From assembly GCA_019914995.1 (NCBI GenBank), contig CM034129.1, positions 2,369,725 through 2,433,724 of the forward strand: a DNA stretch of 64,000 nt, written 5' to 3'. Made by a program: the position numbers and the translations under genes. The notes under the pieces were generated by a model. That model saw only the letters and a program-made list of their open reading frames with translations. It did no database searches and was not told where the DNA came from. Numbering within the stretch: position 1 is the first letter of the stretch; the number at the start of each line of letters is the position of its first letter. The DNA comes from Acanthochlamys bracteata. Lineage: Eukaryota > Streptophyta > Magnoliopsida > Pandanales > Velloziaceae. This document shows, piece after piece, positions 1-11,460 of this stretch.

Positions 1-1587
1 ATCAAACCAGCTTTAAGAGCCGAAAGTTCTTCTTTCTTCAAAGCGGAAATCTCATCTTTCTCAAAGGGCAGAGTAGCACCAGGTGTTGGTGACAGAGGAA
101 TGGGTATCATACACCTTTGCACTGTCTCTGATGTATCCTGAGAAGATCTTAGCTCCATTATGGTGAGGGTCAACTGCAATGGGGATGACATCGCTTATCA
201 GGACTCCAATCAAAAAAGAGCACAAAAACCTTACTAAGATAAAATGTGGACAAATGAATATCTACTGGAACTGATTTCCTAATATTACAACTTTGCCTAT
301 GAAGAAGAATACTTAGCCATGTAAATAAAATAAGCATCCATTTCTGAGTAATAAATCAGTATGTCCTGAAGTCAATATCTAGAAAATTAAACTCTTTGCA
401 AACTAGAGTTGAAGTAATTCTTCTACTGCTAGTCTCATCTGTAACATATTGACCTATATTGACAATATTACTTGTCACATTGATGAAAACAACCAGAAAG
501 AGAACGTCTCCATAAGTGATATGAAAGAGAGACATACATGAAGTGATGGAGGACGTTCAACAGAACTGCCCGAGGTCAGAAGTGGCAGATTGAGTTCAAC
601 TTCTTCTCCAGCGTTTGAAGTGAATTCTGCCACATTCAAAGATGCTGCCCCAATAAGAGAGTCCCTGATCTTTGGTCCTAGATTAATAACCTACAACAAA
701 ATTTAACCTAGAGTAAGAAACAATCAGTGAGCAAAGAATACTTTCTCAATTGACCTTCAGCATGTATACAACTACGCCCAAAATCTTCCTACATTACCCC
801 AGTTGGAAGTCCAGAGTAGCACAAATGAAGCAAACTAAGACACTAACTTAGATTTTCAGTTCCATAACAGACAGCACAAAATAATATCAAAACTACCAAA
901 TGCATATTCTCACAAGACCAAAAATTACAACTATCAAAAGGAGATTCAAAAGAAAGCAGTCCAAACATGAGCAAAGAACGCTAATTTGATGAATATGGGC
1001 AATTTTACCCAAGTACAAAAGCGCTAAGTAATGTTCACTTGTATGAAGACAAGAAATTACCCTAAACTACACTACAAAGCAACTAAATCATTCTAAACAC
1101 CCAATCCACAACAATTAATCTATGAAAGTAAGCAAAACAAAAACAGGAGCAAAAAGACTTGAGATTTGTATACATATACATGGAGAAGTCCGAGTAACCT
1201 GAAAGCGCTCCTAACAAAAAATTCCTTAACAGAAAACATTAATTAAAAATTGACAAAGTAACTTACACATAACACAAAGAAAGAAGAAGAAACTAGAGCC
1301 TACTGAACCAATAAATATCCGAAACTCAGTTACCTAACTCATAGAAACAAGAAATTCTATTCAATCACAACAGACCAAACACGAAACAACAGAAGGACAA
1401 TGTATTGAACAACACCTCCAAAAACCAGAAAAAAAATTAATCAAACACAATTCAAACAGCAAATCAGGAATGAATTTTCAAATAATAAAGTAAAGACTCA
1501 AAGAACAAACACGACCTTTTATCCAAGCCAAACTCCAGAACCACGATCGAGTAAAAATAAGCCGAAAAAATTAATCAACAAATTAAC

Positions 1588-1629
<42 letters not shown>

Positions 1630-1972
1630 TGACATTAAAAACAGAGAAGGCGATCTCGCATGGATGAAACGAGTTATCCTTGTTCGGCGTCAGGCTAACC
1701 AAACACTCGAACTCTTCGTTCCACTCAACTTCTCCTCCTCCATTCTTTTCGGTCACTTTCTCTTCTCTAGTTCTATTCCGCTTCACTCTCGACCGCCGCC
1801 GCAGCGCTCCCAACGCCGTCGCCCTCGATCCTTTCCACTGAATCTCCACGGCTGCTCCCAAATCCATCTCCATCGAAGTGGTCCCCACAACCCCCGTCGC
1901 CCGTTTCACCACCAGCCGGACGTTAAACTTCCGCGACGGCCATGGCCGCCACTTGATCATCCTCGCCACCAT
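1..1972 (-). CDS. NT-C2 (EEIG1/EHBP1 N-terminal type) domain protein, 3' part off the window
   Basis: Three exons are visible: 1628-1972, 538-690 and 1-173, all joined in phase 0; the gene continues past the left edge. The first exon begins MVARMIKWRPWP and contains an EEIG1/EHBP1-type N-terminal C2 signature: a basic start, KFNVRLVVKR, VEIQWKG, a basic RRRSRVKRN stretch, then GEVEWNEEF and HPCEIAFSVFNV. The second exon continues the C2 fold (INLGPKIRDSLIGAASLN) and the third reaches LTLTIMELRSSQ and a charged KKEELSALKAG segment. Plant relatives are long proteins with this C2-like module and coiled coils, thought to act in membrane or organelle positioning; the exact role here is not known. 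I chose the ATG at 1972 because the open frame farther upstream has only a TTG. Intron 1 (691-1627) starts directly beside a GA/TC microsatellite. Family assignment is firm, function is not. Confidence 0.85.
1592..1624. repeat. (GA)n microsatellite abutting a splice donor
   Basis: About 16 uninterrupted GA units. On the minus strand this is a (CT)n run starting two bases after the GT of the first donor of the NT-C2 gene (donor at 1627-1626, then ACTCTCT...). A second GA run lies at 2083-2101 in the probable 5' leader of the same gene. Confidence 0.95.
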
Positions 1973-3948
1973 TAAAATCAAAATTAACCGATTCCGTTCC
2001 AAATGACAACAACAGTTCAGGTAACAAATCGAGAATCTCCGGTGAAAATATTCGACAACAATTTCAGTTAGACGGAAATTGAAGAGAGAGAGAGAGAGAG
2101 ATTTGGGCAGAGAAGAAGCAGAAGTAATTAAAAAAACGAAGAAATTTATAAATGAATGGAAGTGGGCGGTTTGGTTTTATGTTTTTCCTTTTGTTATGTT
2201 AAGAATCTTAAAAGGTTCTAATTCTTAATAGAATATCCGTTAGGGGGTAAAATATAAACTGGAACACAAGGGTGTAATTGTAAAATATTATGCATGCAAT
2301 TTTAGAAATATAGATATTATTAACCAGGATTAAACAAATAGTTTAGCTTTCATTATTTTGCAGTGGCGATCGGTTTTATATTCGGCAAGTCACAATAATT
2401 TAGTTTGATTTTTTTAGTATCTGTTTCATATTCGGGTAGTCGCAATCACTGGAGCTCTAAATTCATTTTATTAGTATACTTCGTTATACCCTTCTTTTTT
2501 AGATTGATCGAAGAAGACTCGGACGAAATTGGTGACGCAAGATATACATTTGATGAAATTATTGATACAATTCTTTTTGAAAACTCAAGTACCTGTATTA
2601 TATTTGATTAACATTGATTTTTATTATTGTTCTTCTTTTCTAGTTTTGAACCAGTTACATTTGTACCATTTTCACAAAGTTGTAATAATCAAGGTCTAGA
2701 TTGCAAATGTGTAGCAACCGCGTATGGATTAATCTAGGGATAAGATTCTAAAATCACGGGATAAAACAGTTAAAAATCCGGATAACTACTTACGTAATTA
2801 CATTTACATCCTTTTCACGTCTTAGTTATATACGACAGTAGTCGACAACCTGGCAACGAAAGGGACATTTCCGGAATCCCGCGTAATGTAATTTGTTAAT
2901 ATTCCTAAAAAAAGGAATCTAATTTGTTAGAAATCATAGCGGTTAGATTTTGATCAAACAGATGATATTAATGTGAGGATATATGGATGTTGTGGCTGGA
3001 GTGAATAGCGAAAATTGGGGCGAGTGTTTCAAGGAAAGTGGATTTCTTTTAAATGCTTATATGTATTGATAAGTTTTTAATTATGTTATGAATTTGAAAT
3101 TTTACAATATTGTATGGCACCTATAGTTATAGTTATGAAACTCAATATTTTGAGTTACAACATATATTTCAATGTTTTATTTAACTTTCGTGTCTTATAT
3201 TAAGAAAATTAAAGAAATATTTTAATCAACTACAACTACGCACAAACAGCGACTCTAAAACACTAAGCCAGCAATTTCCAACCTTCAAGAATAAGCAAGG
3301 TGGTCAAACTCCAAACAATGAACAGCTTATATATAATTCAATTCCAACTCAAAGTGCACCCTGAATACATTGTGGTTAAATTGAGAATCTTCTAGGCAAC
3401 CTCTTAGCACGTTGGCAATGTTGAATGTTGAAGCACATAACAGGTCAGGTCAATACCTTGCCCCGTGAATATTGTCAAGCCAACGATGCGATTCCTTCCA
3501 ACCATCTTAGGAGTTGCATTACGTTACAAGATGTTATTGCAACCAAAGACAATTAGCATCACGTGCTGCATATGCCAACTGAGCAAGCAACCAAAGCAAA
3601 GCTAAGGATACTAACTGTACATATATCACTTGGAGAAATACGTTAGTTTTGATGTGAGGTGTTATCCATGCCTCAGTGCTAGAGACTTTTAAAAGAAAAT
3701 TTTTCATATTGAGTTTCTTCTAAGGTTCTTCTAATCACTTCAACTGAAAAGCCGGACCAGAAAAACAACACCAATGTGCAGTTCAAAATATTTGCTATGA
3801 GCAAAAAGTAAACAGCAACAACACGCACAATCCAATCATGATCCGTAACTATGCACGAAGCAAATGAAATCATGACCACTCCACAAAAACAAATGTTCTC
3901 TTTTTTTTTGGGAGAACCTGAATTCAGAAATAAAAGTTAAAGTGTTTG

Positions 3949-4035
3949 TGGTAGTAATGGTGTTGAAGATGAGCTGGTGGTGGGTGCTCACTGATGTTAT
4001 CTACTCTACTGATGAACAGCCCCCACCACTACTGC
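3949..4035. repeat. GGT/ACC-rich foldback sequence
   Basis: A stretch rich in GGT (GTGGTAGTAATGGTG near 3950) is followed 50-60 bases later by a near-complementary ACC-rich stretch (CACCACTACTGCTACCAC near 4025). About 15 base pairs can form with one mismatch and two G-T pairs. It is partly low-complexity and no known microRNA was recognised. Confidence 0.4.
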
Positions 4036-5835
4036 TACCACCATTAAAGAATCAATGACTGTTTTCTTCTGAGTTCAAAAATCTCAACGCACTGCGCGTG
4101 CGGGGGCGTTGACGAGCGGGTAATTTTGATTCAAGAAGATCTAAGCAAAAACAATTAAAAAAACAAACCAACCACACAACACAATCGTCACATAATGGAA
4201 ATAGAGCATGGCCGCACATATAGACCTTTTAGGTTTGTCTGTTTTCGGTTTTGGTTTTGGTTTTGCTTTCAAGTTTCGAGAAAACGTTGAGAATTTTGGA
4301 TGATGGATTGGGTGTGGACTTGTTCACGCATTTGTTCGTGGATGACGAGTTGAAGCAGTTGGGAGAATTTGACCGGAATTAAAAAGCGAATGATCGAATC
4401 TATCTATCTGTTTATTTCTTTTTGTCTGAAGGAATTGCTCAAACATAATACTTGATCTTGTGGATTTGTTTTATATGAAAATATAACTTTTATTGTTTTA
4501 TACTAAAATAAAATTTATCTTTTAAAATAATTTTAAAACAATACTCTATTTTAAACAGTCTTAAACAATCGCTTGCTACTTGGACCTCTCTATTACAACG
4601 CATACACGTTAATAAGCAAACTCTGAACATATTCGGTACGAACTAAATAAGAAAACTTGACCGAAGATAATTTCCACTTGTTTTGCTTTTGGTTGACCTT
4701 CTAAAAGAATACAAAGCACGAAAAGTGATTTGCATCCAAAAAAAATAATAAAACAAATCATCGTAGAAAAACCAAACTTCTTTAGATATTGAATGTCCTC
4801 CTTTAATCTCTTTCAATGAATTTTCACATATTATATTACTAGCTTTTGTTTTTTTTTCATGGAAGAAGTAATTCATTTTGGATATCGCATTCAACTAAAA
4901 TATAATATCATAATTATGCGGTTTGATGATTGTTATGTGGCGACAAAATACTTATATACAAAACAAACTAAAGCAATAATATCTCTTGTTACACTAATAA
5001 TTGCCCTTATATTGCTTATATAAGAGAACCTCTGTTTATAGAAATAGTCGAATTAAATCAAACGTTGTGGTGAACATGAAAGCCTGACCTAACAACAACG
5101 CTGGATTTATAAGAATTGATAGCTAGTTGCTGATATAATAATGATCTTATTGCTTAGTCAAATACCCTCAAATATATATAATTCATAAATTGAAATCTAG
5201 TCATTGACTAAGAATTTTATATATATGCCATTTTGAATGAGTGCTTCTTAGCTTATAATCAAAGATTTGTTTCCAAAGTAACCGTTAAAACGACTCAATT
5301 AAATCAATTCTGGTTAAAGCAAAAGCAAGTGATGTTTACGACTTCATCGACGTTTGCGTTAGTTATATACAACTTGTTTGCGAACAATAAGTTACCCGGA
5401 AAGGTTTTGAAATAAAAAAAAGAAAAAATTTGTGAGTTAGGAAGATGGAGACCGCAACCAAAAAATTAGGTTCAAATTCAATCGCAATGCATGTGAGTTT
5501 GGAATTTGGATCATTTAATTGCTTCTAATTAAGGTTCTGAAAATACCAAAAATTCAATACAGCCGACTATCAAATACTATATATATTTCTCATCAACAAT
5601 ACTAAGAAGAAAACAACACTAGAAAGATTTCATCAGACTCCTCTAATAACTGTTAATTTCAAACTTGATTCTATCAATTTTATGGATTTACTAATAAAGT
5701 CATTAGAATTTTGTGCTGCATTAGGACTTGTTTTATTGCTACGAATTTTCACTTGCTAGGTGTTCTTTCAAATAAATATGAGATGTGAATTAAAATTGCA
5801 ATGTTGTAAAATGTGTTCATTGAATACGCCTAATT

Positions 5836-5884
5836 AGGCCCTACTACTTTTTTATAAATAAAAGCCCATTTATGATAATGGGCC
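5836..5884. promoter_or_regulatory. Cluster of site II (TGGGCC/AGGCCC/AAGCCCA) words
   Basis: Three site II-like words sit within 49 bases: AGGCCC at 5836, AAGCCCA at 5862 and TGGGCC at 5879. Such words bind TCP factors and mark promoters of growth-related and small nucleolar RNA genes in plants. No gene was identified beside them, so this is an orphan promoter-like cluster. Confidence 0.35.
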
Positions 5885-6718
5885 GTGCTCAAGTTGATTT
5901 TGGTTTTTAAACTACAGCTCATCACTCTTTTGCTTAATTTAATTACTTGTGAATGGAAACATATATACTGAGAGAAATCTGCAGCATGAGAACGGATAGT
6001 GAACTTGGCAGAAACCAGAAGAGTGGGTACGCTGTGGCTGCCCACTTCCAATTCACGTTCTTTTAAGTTTTCTTGATCATGATGTCGTTGGTGTGGAAGA
6101 GCTTTCAATAATGTTAGCCATCAATGAACAATGGCGATGATTGCGACACTACAACTCCACAAGGACGATTTTTCTCTCATTATATATGACCCTTGTATTG
6201 CTTAACTTAGCTTAAAGGTAGTACTAATGTTCCTTCATCTCCATGGTGAAAATTCATGCTGCGTTTGCTCAATTTCTGCCATTTGTTCTCAAGTAGTTTT
6301 CTCGTCAATTTTCATGGAAATGGCAATTGGACTTGAAGCGAATGTTAGAATACCATTCCATTTCATGACTACTAGTTGATTTCAAATGAACCACAGCAGA
6401 GCGTTACCTCAGTGTATATATGTATGCAAGCAATAATTAATATATACTGTGCTGTGCACTTGTGGTATAGGGAACCGACTTAATTGTAAATGGAAAAGGG
6501 TTTGATTAATTTGAAGGAAGAAGATGATGAAAGAAAGATTCATATGGAAGAAAAACGTTTAGCTTCTTGTATTAATTAATTGATAATTTGAGGAGTCTGG
6601 AACTCTTCCAAAATCAGACCTTTATCTTCAAGAAAGGGACATTGGCTTTGTCCCTTATCCTACCTTTATCCCTTATCTCTCCTTCTTCACTCCGGGCGCA
6701 CTTTCATTGTTTTGATTA

Positions 6719-7005
6719 GGGCGTGTTTCAAGTTGGTAGAACTCCAATTTTTTCGGCCAAAATTAGAGCTCTACTAATATTTTATAATTTAATTGCAAAC
6801 AAAACTGAAAATTCGAATTTTTAATTCTGCATAATGGAATTTAAGTTTCACTGTATTTTTTTTCTCTGAACTCACTTTCAACCCATTTTAAGAATCAATT
6901 GAAATATAAAAACGAAACTCCATTTTCAACTTATTTTTCAAAAAACTTTATTTTTTATTTTTTATTTTTACGAAATTCAGTTACGGACATTTGAAACACG
7001 CTACT
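6719..7005. mobile_element. MITE-like element, GCGTGTTTCAA ends
   Basis: The ends carry an inverted repeat: GCGTGTTTCAA near 6722 and its complement TTGAAACACGC ending near 7004. The interior is AT-rich and non-coding, about 285 bp. A clear target-site duplication was not found, so the superfamily is open. Confidence 0.6.
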
Positions 7006-7459
7006 AATGATACACTTGCACATCTCTATAGGTCGTGTATATGAATGAATTCGATCTATCTTTGAAACAATTAATTTCAAGTTTTAAAATAGTTGAAAGA
7101 ACTTTGAATTGCTTGTGCCTGAGATGAGACAACTCATGAATAATCACATGTTGTGGCATACCGACAAATACAAGAAAAACAAAGTGGATCGGTATATATA
7201 ATTTGCTCTTATTATTTGATTTGTATGTTTTCAATCTTTGTCTTCACCAGAATAATCACCGTCACTATTGATGCCGTGAAACAGCCTCAACAAGTTGAAC
7301 CATTAATTGGAAAACAACTATGCTAAGTTTCCAAACCAAAATCAAATGATTAGTATATGTAATGTTGTTTTAGTACGTACTCCTGCAAATAAGAACAACA
7401 TTTCTTCATTCTACTACTAGAAAAAATGTGTATATTAGGAGCATGTCAGCATGTTTAAG

Positions 7460-7716
7460 GTCGTGTTTCAAATGCATATAATTGAATTTTGTAAAACTGA
7501 ATTTTGTAAAAGTAGAGTTCAGTAAAAAATAAAATTCGATGAAAGTAGAGTTCAAAATAATATTTAAAATAAATAAAATATAAGATTAAAATTTTAATAG
7601 AAGTAAAATTCGGTGTGAAAGTAAAAATAAAATTTAGAGTGATAATTGAAATATGTAAAATGATGTTGAATTCAAAATCTAAAAAAAGAAAGTAAATTTA
7701 GATGTATTTGAAATAA
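7460..7716. mobile_element. MITE-like element related to the 6719-7005 element
   Basis: Terminal inverted repeats TTTCAAATGCAT (about 7466) and ATGTATTTGAAA (about 7702) match at 11 of 12 positions. The interior repeats words such as AAAGTAGAGTTCA and GTAAAATTCGGTGTGAAAG. Shorter pieces with the same interior words (AAAGTAAAAATAAAATTTA) occur at 10930-11070 and 55080-55210. Confidence 0.55.
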
Positions 7717-9499
7717 GTACTAAATTAAAATTTGTACTACTAAGAAATTTAGAAATAAACATATCTCTGACTGATCAATGGCACATTGAGTTATCAACTT
7801 TTTTTTTTTTTTGAAAAAGTGAAAGCCTCTGTAGTCTGTAGTAATGTTAATAAAGCAAAACTTCTGCTCCTTGATTTCAGTGCCATTTTGTTCATCAGAC
7901 AAAAGTTTCTGTAGAAACCTGAATGAGCAATGAAGAACAAACATGCTTCCTTCCTTTGAATTAAACACAGTACTTCTCAAGATATATATGTATGTATCAT
8001 GTATTATATATCTTCAGATTTCAGTCTTCATTTTCAGACCATGTATGTATATGTTATTAATGATCGTAAGATAAACAAACAAACAGTTTGTGAAACTAGA
8101 CACCGACAAACTTGAATAAGTAGAATTTATTCAAGTAGCTAGGGAAAGAACAATTCTCTTATAGCTAGCTAGCTATATATGTAGCTGTATCAACTATTTT
8201 TTTTTTTCTTTTCTCAATATAAAAATGAAGGATCAAAAACGTCCAGTCGACGTGACACTTCATGAGTCAATTATCAATAAAAGCATGCATGGAGAAAATT
8301 TAAAAAAAAACAATGTTTGCTCAAAATAAAACTTTCTCTCTATGGAAATCGCCTACATTTTCGGAAACCACTTGGTATTTTTATTAGTGTAGCCAGCTTC
8401 AAGTAACAGTAGCTACTACAATATTCATTTTACATGCAAGCAGATTGGATATGTCCACAGAATCAATGTTTCAGAGATACAAAGTCGAAGCATTTTATCA
8501 TGCATATCGTTTTCCGGCCGGCAAGCTCTAAATTTCAACAGATGTATATTACTTCCTGAGAAAGTCTTTTATGAGAAAACTACCAATCAGTACTTGGATG
8601 AAAACATATTGTCTAAAAATTTCAGGAAAATAATATGAGAAACTGAATCGAGAACTGATGATATAATATACAATGATCTGTACACCACCATAGACAAGTC
8701 AATCTCATGATTAAGCACAAGCAGTAGTAGTGCATTTGGGAGGTAGCGTTGGAAACATGAAAGCCACAATTTGTTGCTTATAGCTTATGTCACTTGGGTC
8801 CAATATGAACATCGACAATATTTGATATGAATCGTCGCGATCAAAATAGCTTTCTAATAGCATTCGATATAGTTATTTTTTAAGCTTAGATCATGTGGCT
8901 TTGTCGATCTAAAGGAGCTCAACGACAACAATGTTTTGGGTACCTAGCTAGCAAATTTATCGGTACTGATCTATATGATGGAGAGATGGTGATTAATTAA
9001 TTAGTTATCAAATTAAGGACAGTATTTGTCAACTATTCTATGGTTCTTCATTTGCGCTGCAATTATCTATTGACTATCTTTTCATAAATTATTAGATTTA
9101 GATTTGTGCTATGAAATTGTGTCGAGAACAAAAATTACAAGCTTTTTCCTCAAAGAAAAAGTACTTGCATGTGTCTCTGAAGCAATTAATCTGTTAAAAA
9201 GTATTGGCTTGAAGGTGGTAGCTAGGTTTATATATAATTGCTTAGTTTTCGTTCCAATATTTCCATGAAGATGCAGAGATCTTCTTTGTAATATTCGACC
9301 ATCTACAATATTATGATTACGGTGATCATTTTGAGTAAAGAAAAGTTAGAACAACATGTACTTCTTACTATATATGTTGGCAATCTAATTAATAAAAATC
9401 TATGTCCAGTGGGAAACTATTCCATCTACCAAACTATTATATTTCCTATTCTGGTCAAATAGTGATTAGTCCTACCTTAAAATAAAAATAAAATGAGAA

Positions 9500-10150
9500 T
9501 AGGATTAATATATTAGATATTTTTATAGGTTATTAATTGGTTTAAATTTTTTAGTTAGATTGGATATTTTAGTCTTTGGATCAAGCTCTTCAGATTTCTT
9601 ATATTGATTAATTTATCCGGTGTATTTTTTAACAACGGTATCAGAACCGATGGTTTGACTGAAAGCCCGATGCACGTAGTAATTTTTGTTAATAGTGGAT
9701 GAGTAGATTAAAAGCAGCGTGACTTGTATGGGCTTCCGTAAGATGTGAGTGAAGAATAAGGAGAAATTAGGCTATGATAGCTAGCTCTTGATTGCACAGG
9801 CACGATAATATTGAGCAAATTGGGCTCTGAAAGCTAGCTCGTAATATGCAATAACGGTGCTCGGAGTTAAGTTGCTAAAATTTAAAGAAATCAATGTACT
9901 TGATGAGCGATAAAGTGTTCGAATGAGAAAAAATATGAATGACTCATATTTAGAAGAGATATTATTGGTTTAAGGAGTAAGTAGATTTGTATTATACTGA
10001 AATAGAGATAACATAAGAAAAGTTAATATATTAGAAAGTTCATAATCTGTTGGTTTAAACTTTTAAATTAGATTAAAATTTTTAATATATGAATCAGATC
10101 CTTCAAAAATTCTTTATATTGAATAACTCATATGGTGTTGTATCTCCCCA
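9500..10150 (+). mobile_element. Decayed TRIM-type LTR retrotransposon
   Basis: Two diverged direct repeats of about 130 bp (roughly 9500-9633 and 10013-10150) share words such as TTAATATATTAGA, GGTTTAAA and CTTATATTGA. Directly after the first lies a methionine-tRNA type primer binding site (CGGTATCAGAACC at 9636-9648, compare the plant consensus TGGTATCAGAGC). The roughly 360-bp internal part is non-coding, as is normal for terminal-repeat retrotransposons in miniature. The repeats have drifted far apart, so it is an old, broken copy with no coding capacity. The exact outer borders are uncertain. Confidence 0.7.
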
Positions 10151-10429
10151 TCACCTATACTTGCCAGCAGTACAACAAATATTATTACAAAAATAAAAAA
10201 CTTTTTTAAAAATAAATATTTTGAATTTCAAAAAATTTTGATTTTTATCTTAAAAAATAAAATTTATACATATGTTCTAAATTTAATATAAAAATTGTAA
10301 ATAGAGAATTTTTTTCTCTTTATAGTGTATACTGAAAAATTGCATTCAAGAGAGCATCCGGAACTCACTCCCAAACAACACACACATTTACCAAGTTTTG
10401 CATAAATTATCATGAGTCTTATTTGAGAG

Positions 10430-10665
10430 TGCTTTTGAAAAGTGTTTTGTAGAACGAAGGAAAGTTTTATCATATTTCGATAAACGAGATATACTATTAT
10501 GATCTAAAAAAATAAGTAATAAGAACTTACTAAGTATGAATTTTTTATATTTTCTAAATTTTTAAATAAAATTTTATAAAATATTGTAGAAAATTTATTA
10601 AAAAACATAAAATTAAAAATTAAAAAATTATTTTTTTGGAATGCATTGCCAAAAGCGTTCATTAT
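10430..10665. mobile_element. AT-rich MITE-like element, GTGCTTTTG ends
   Basis: Begins with GAGTGCTTTTGAAAAGTG and ends with the imperfect complement CATTGCCAAAAGCGTTC; the interior is almost pure A/T with the TTTTTATATTTTCTAAATTTTTAAATA type words seen in the other elements of this window. Confidence 0.45.
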
Positions 10666-11460
10666 TAGTTATGAAATTGATTAACACACGCATAATGTAT
10701 GCATATTAACAAATGTGTTTTCATGAAAAATAAACAGTTATGCTGTGATCACAACACAGTTCACAATAACTACAAAATTGAAAAACCATGTACAGAAAAT
10801 TCTAATTAATTAAGCTATGACCATACATACATGGTTAGATTTAAAAAGAATACACTTAATAACATTACTGAAACAAAACAGTATTTTTTTACTTCGTTTA
10901 GTTAGAAGTAACTTATAGTAAAAAATAAATGAAAATTATGGGAAAACATATACCGATTCTAAGCATTGAGTGAAAGTAAAATTTAGTATGAAAGTAAAAA
11001 TAAAATTTAAAATAATAATTAAAATATATGAAATAATTCAATTCAAAATTTAGACAAATTTAAAAGTAAAGTTGCTATTAATTGAACATGCCTTTAGCAA
11101 GGGTGCTGCATCTTCGTTTGAGCACTACCACTCCGTACTGCTGCTCCGCTACAAGAACTCATGTCCCACCATTGCTTTTGTCCCCCCACATCTTCTCTCA
11201 ATTCCGTTTCTCTCTTTCTTTACTTGTATCCACTTCTAACCTAGAGCTAGCTAGCTATAGCTCCATCAAGACAACTTTAATCAATAAAATTGAAAACCAA
11301 ACCTTCATATAAATTAAGGTTATGCCATATATCCTAATCATATATCTACGGCATGCCTAATTCTTCTTCTTCCCTCTTCTCTAGCTAACTAGATTATTTT
11401 TATTTTATTTGTTTTTCTGATAGCTGCTTAATCAGTTAAGTGTAGCTAGCTAGTGAGATC

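Larger units (their letters stand above)
2200..11400. other. Gene-poor interval upstream of the YABBY gene
   Basis: No convincing coding exon was found in these 9 kb on either strand; all open frames are short, unsupported and without family motifs. The DNA is AT-rich and contains MITE-like elements, one TRIM-type LTR fossil, a GGT/ACC-rich foldback near 3950-4035 and a group of site II words at 5836-5884, listed separately. The interval 3240-4150 is less AT-rich than its surroundings and could hold a non-coding transcript, but nothing identifiable was seen. Confidence 0.6.

Noticed and set aside
1664-1975. Plus-strand frame of 103 codons
   Set aside because: Exact antisense shadow of the NT-C2 first exon, with no family motif.
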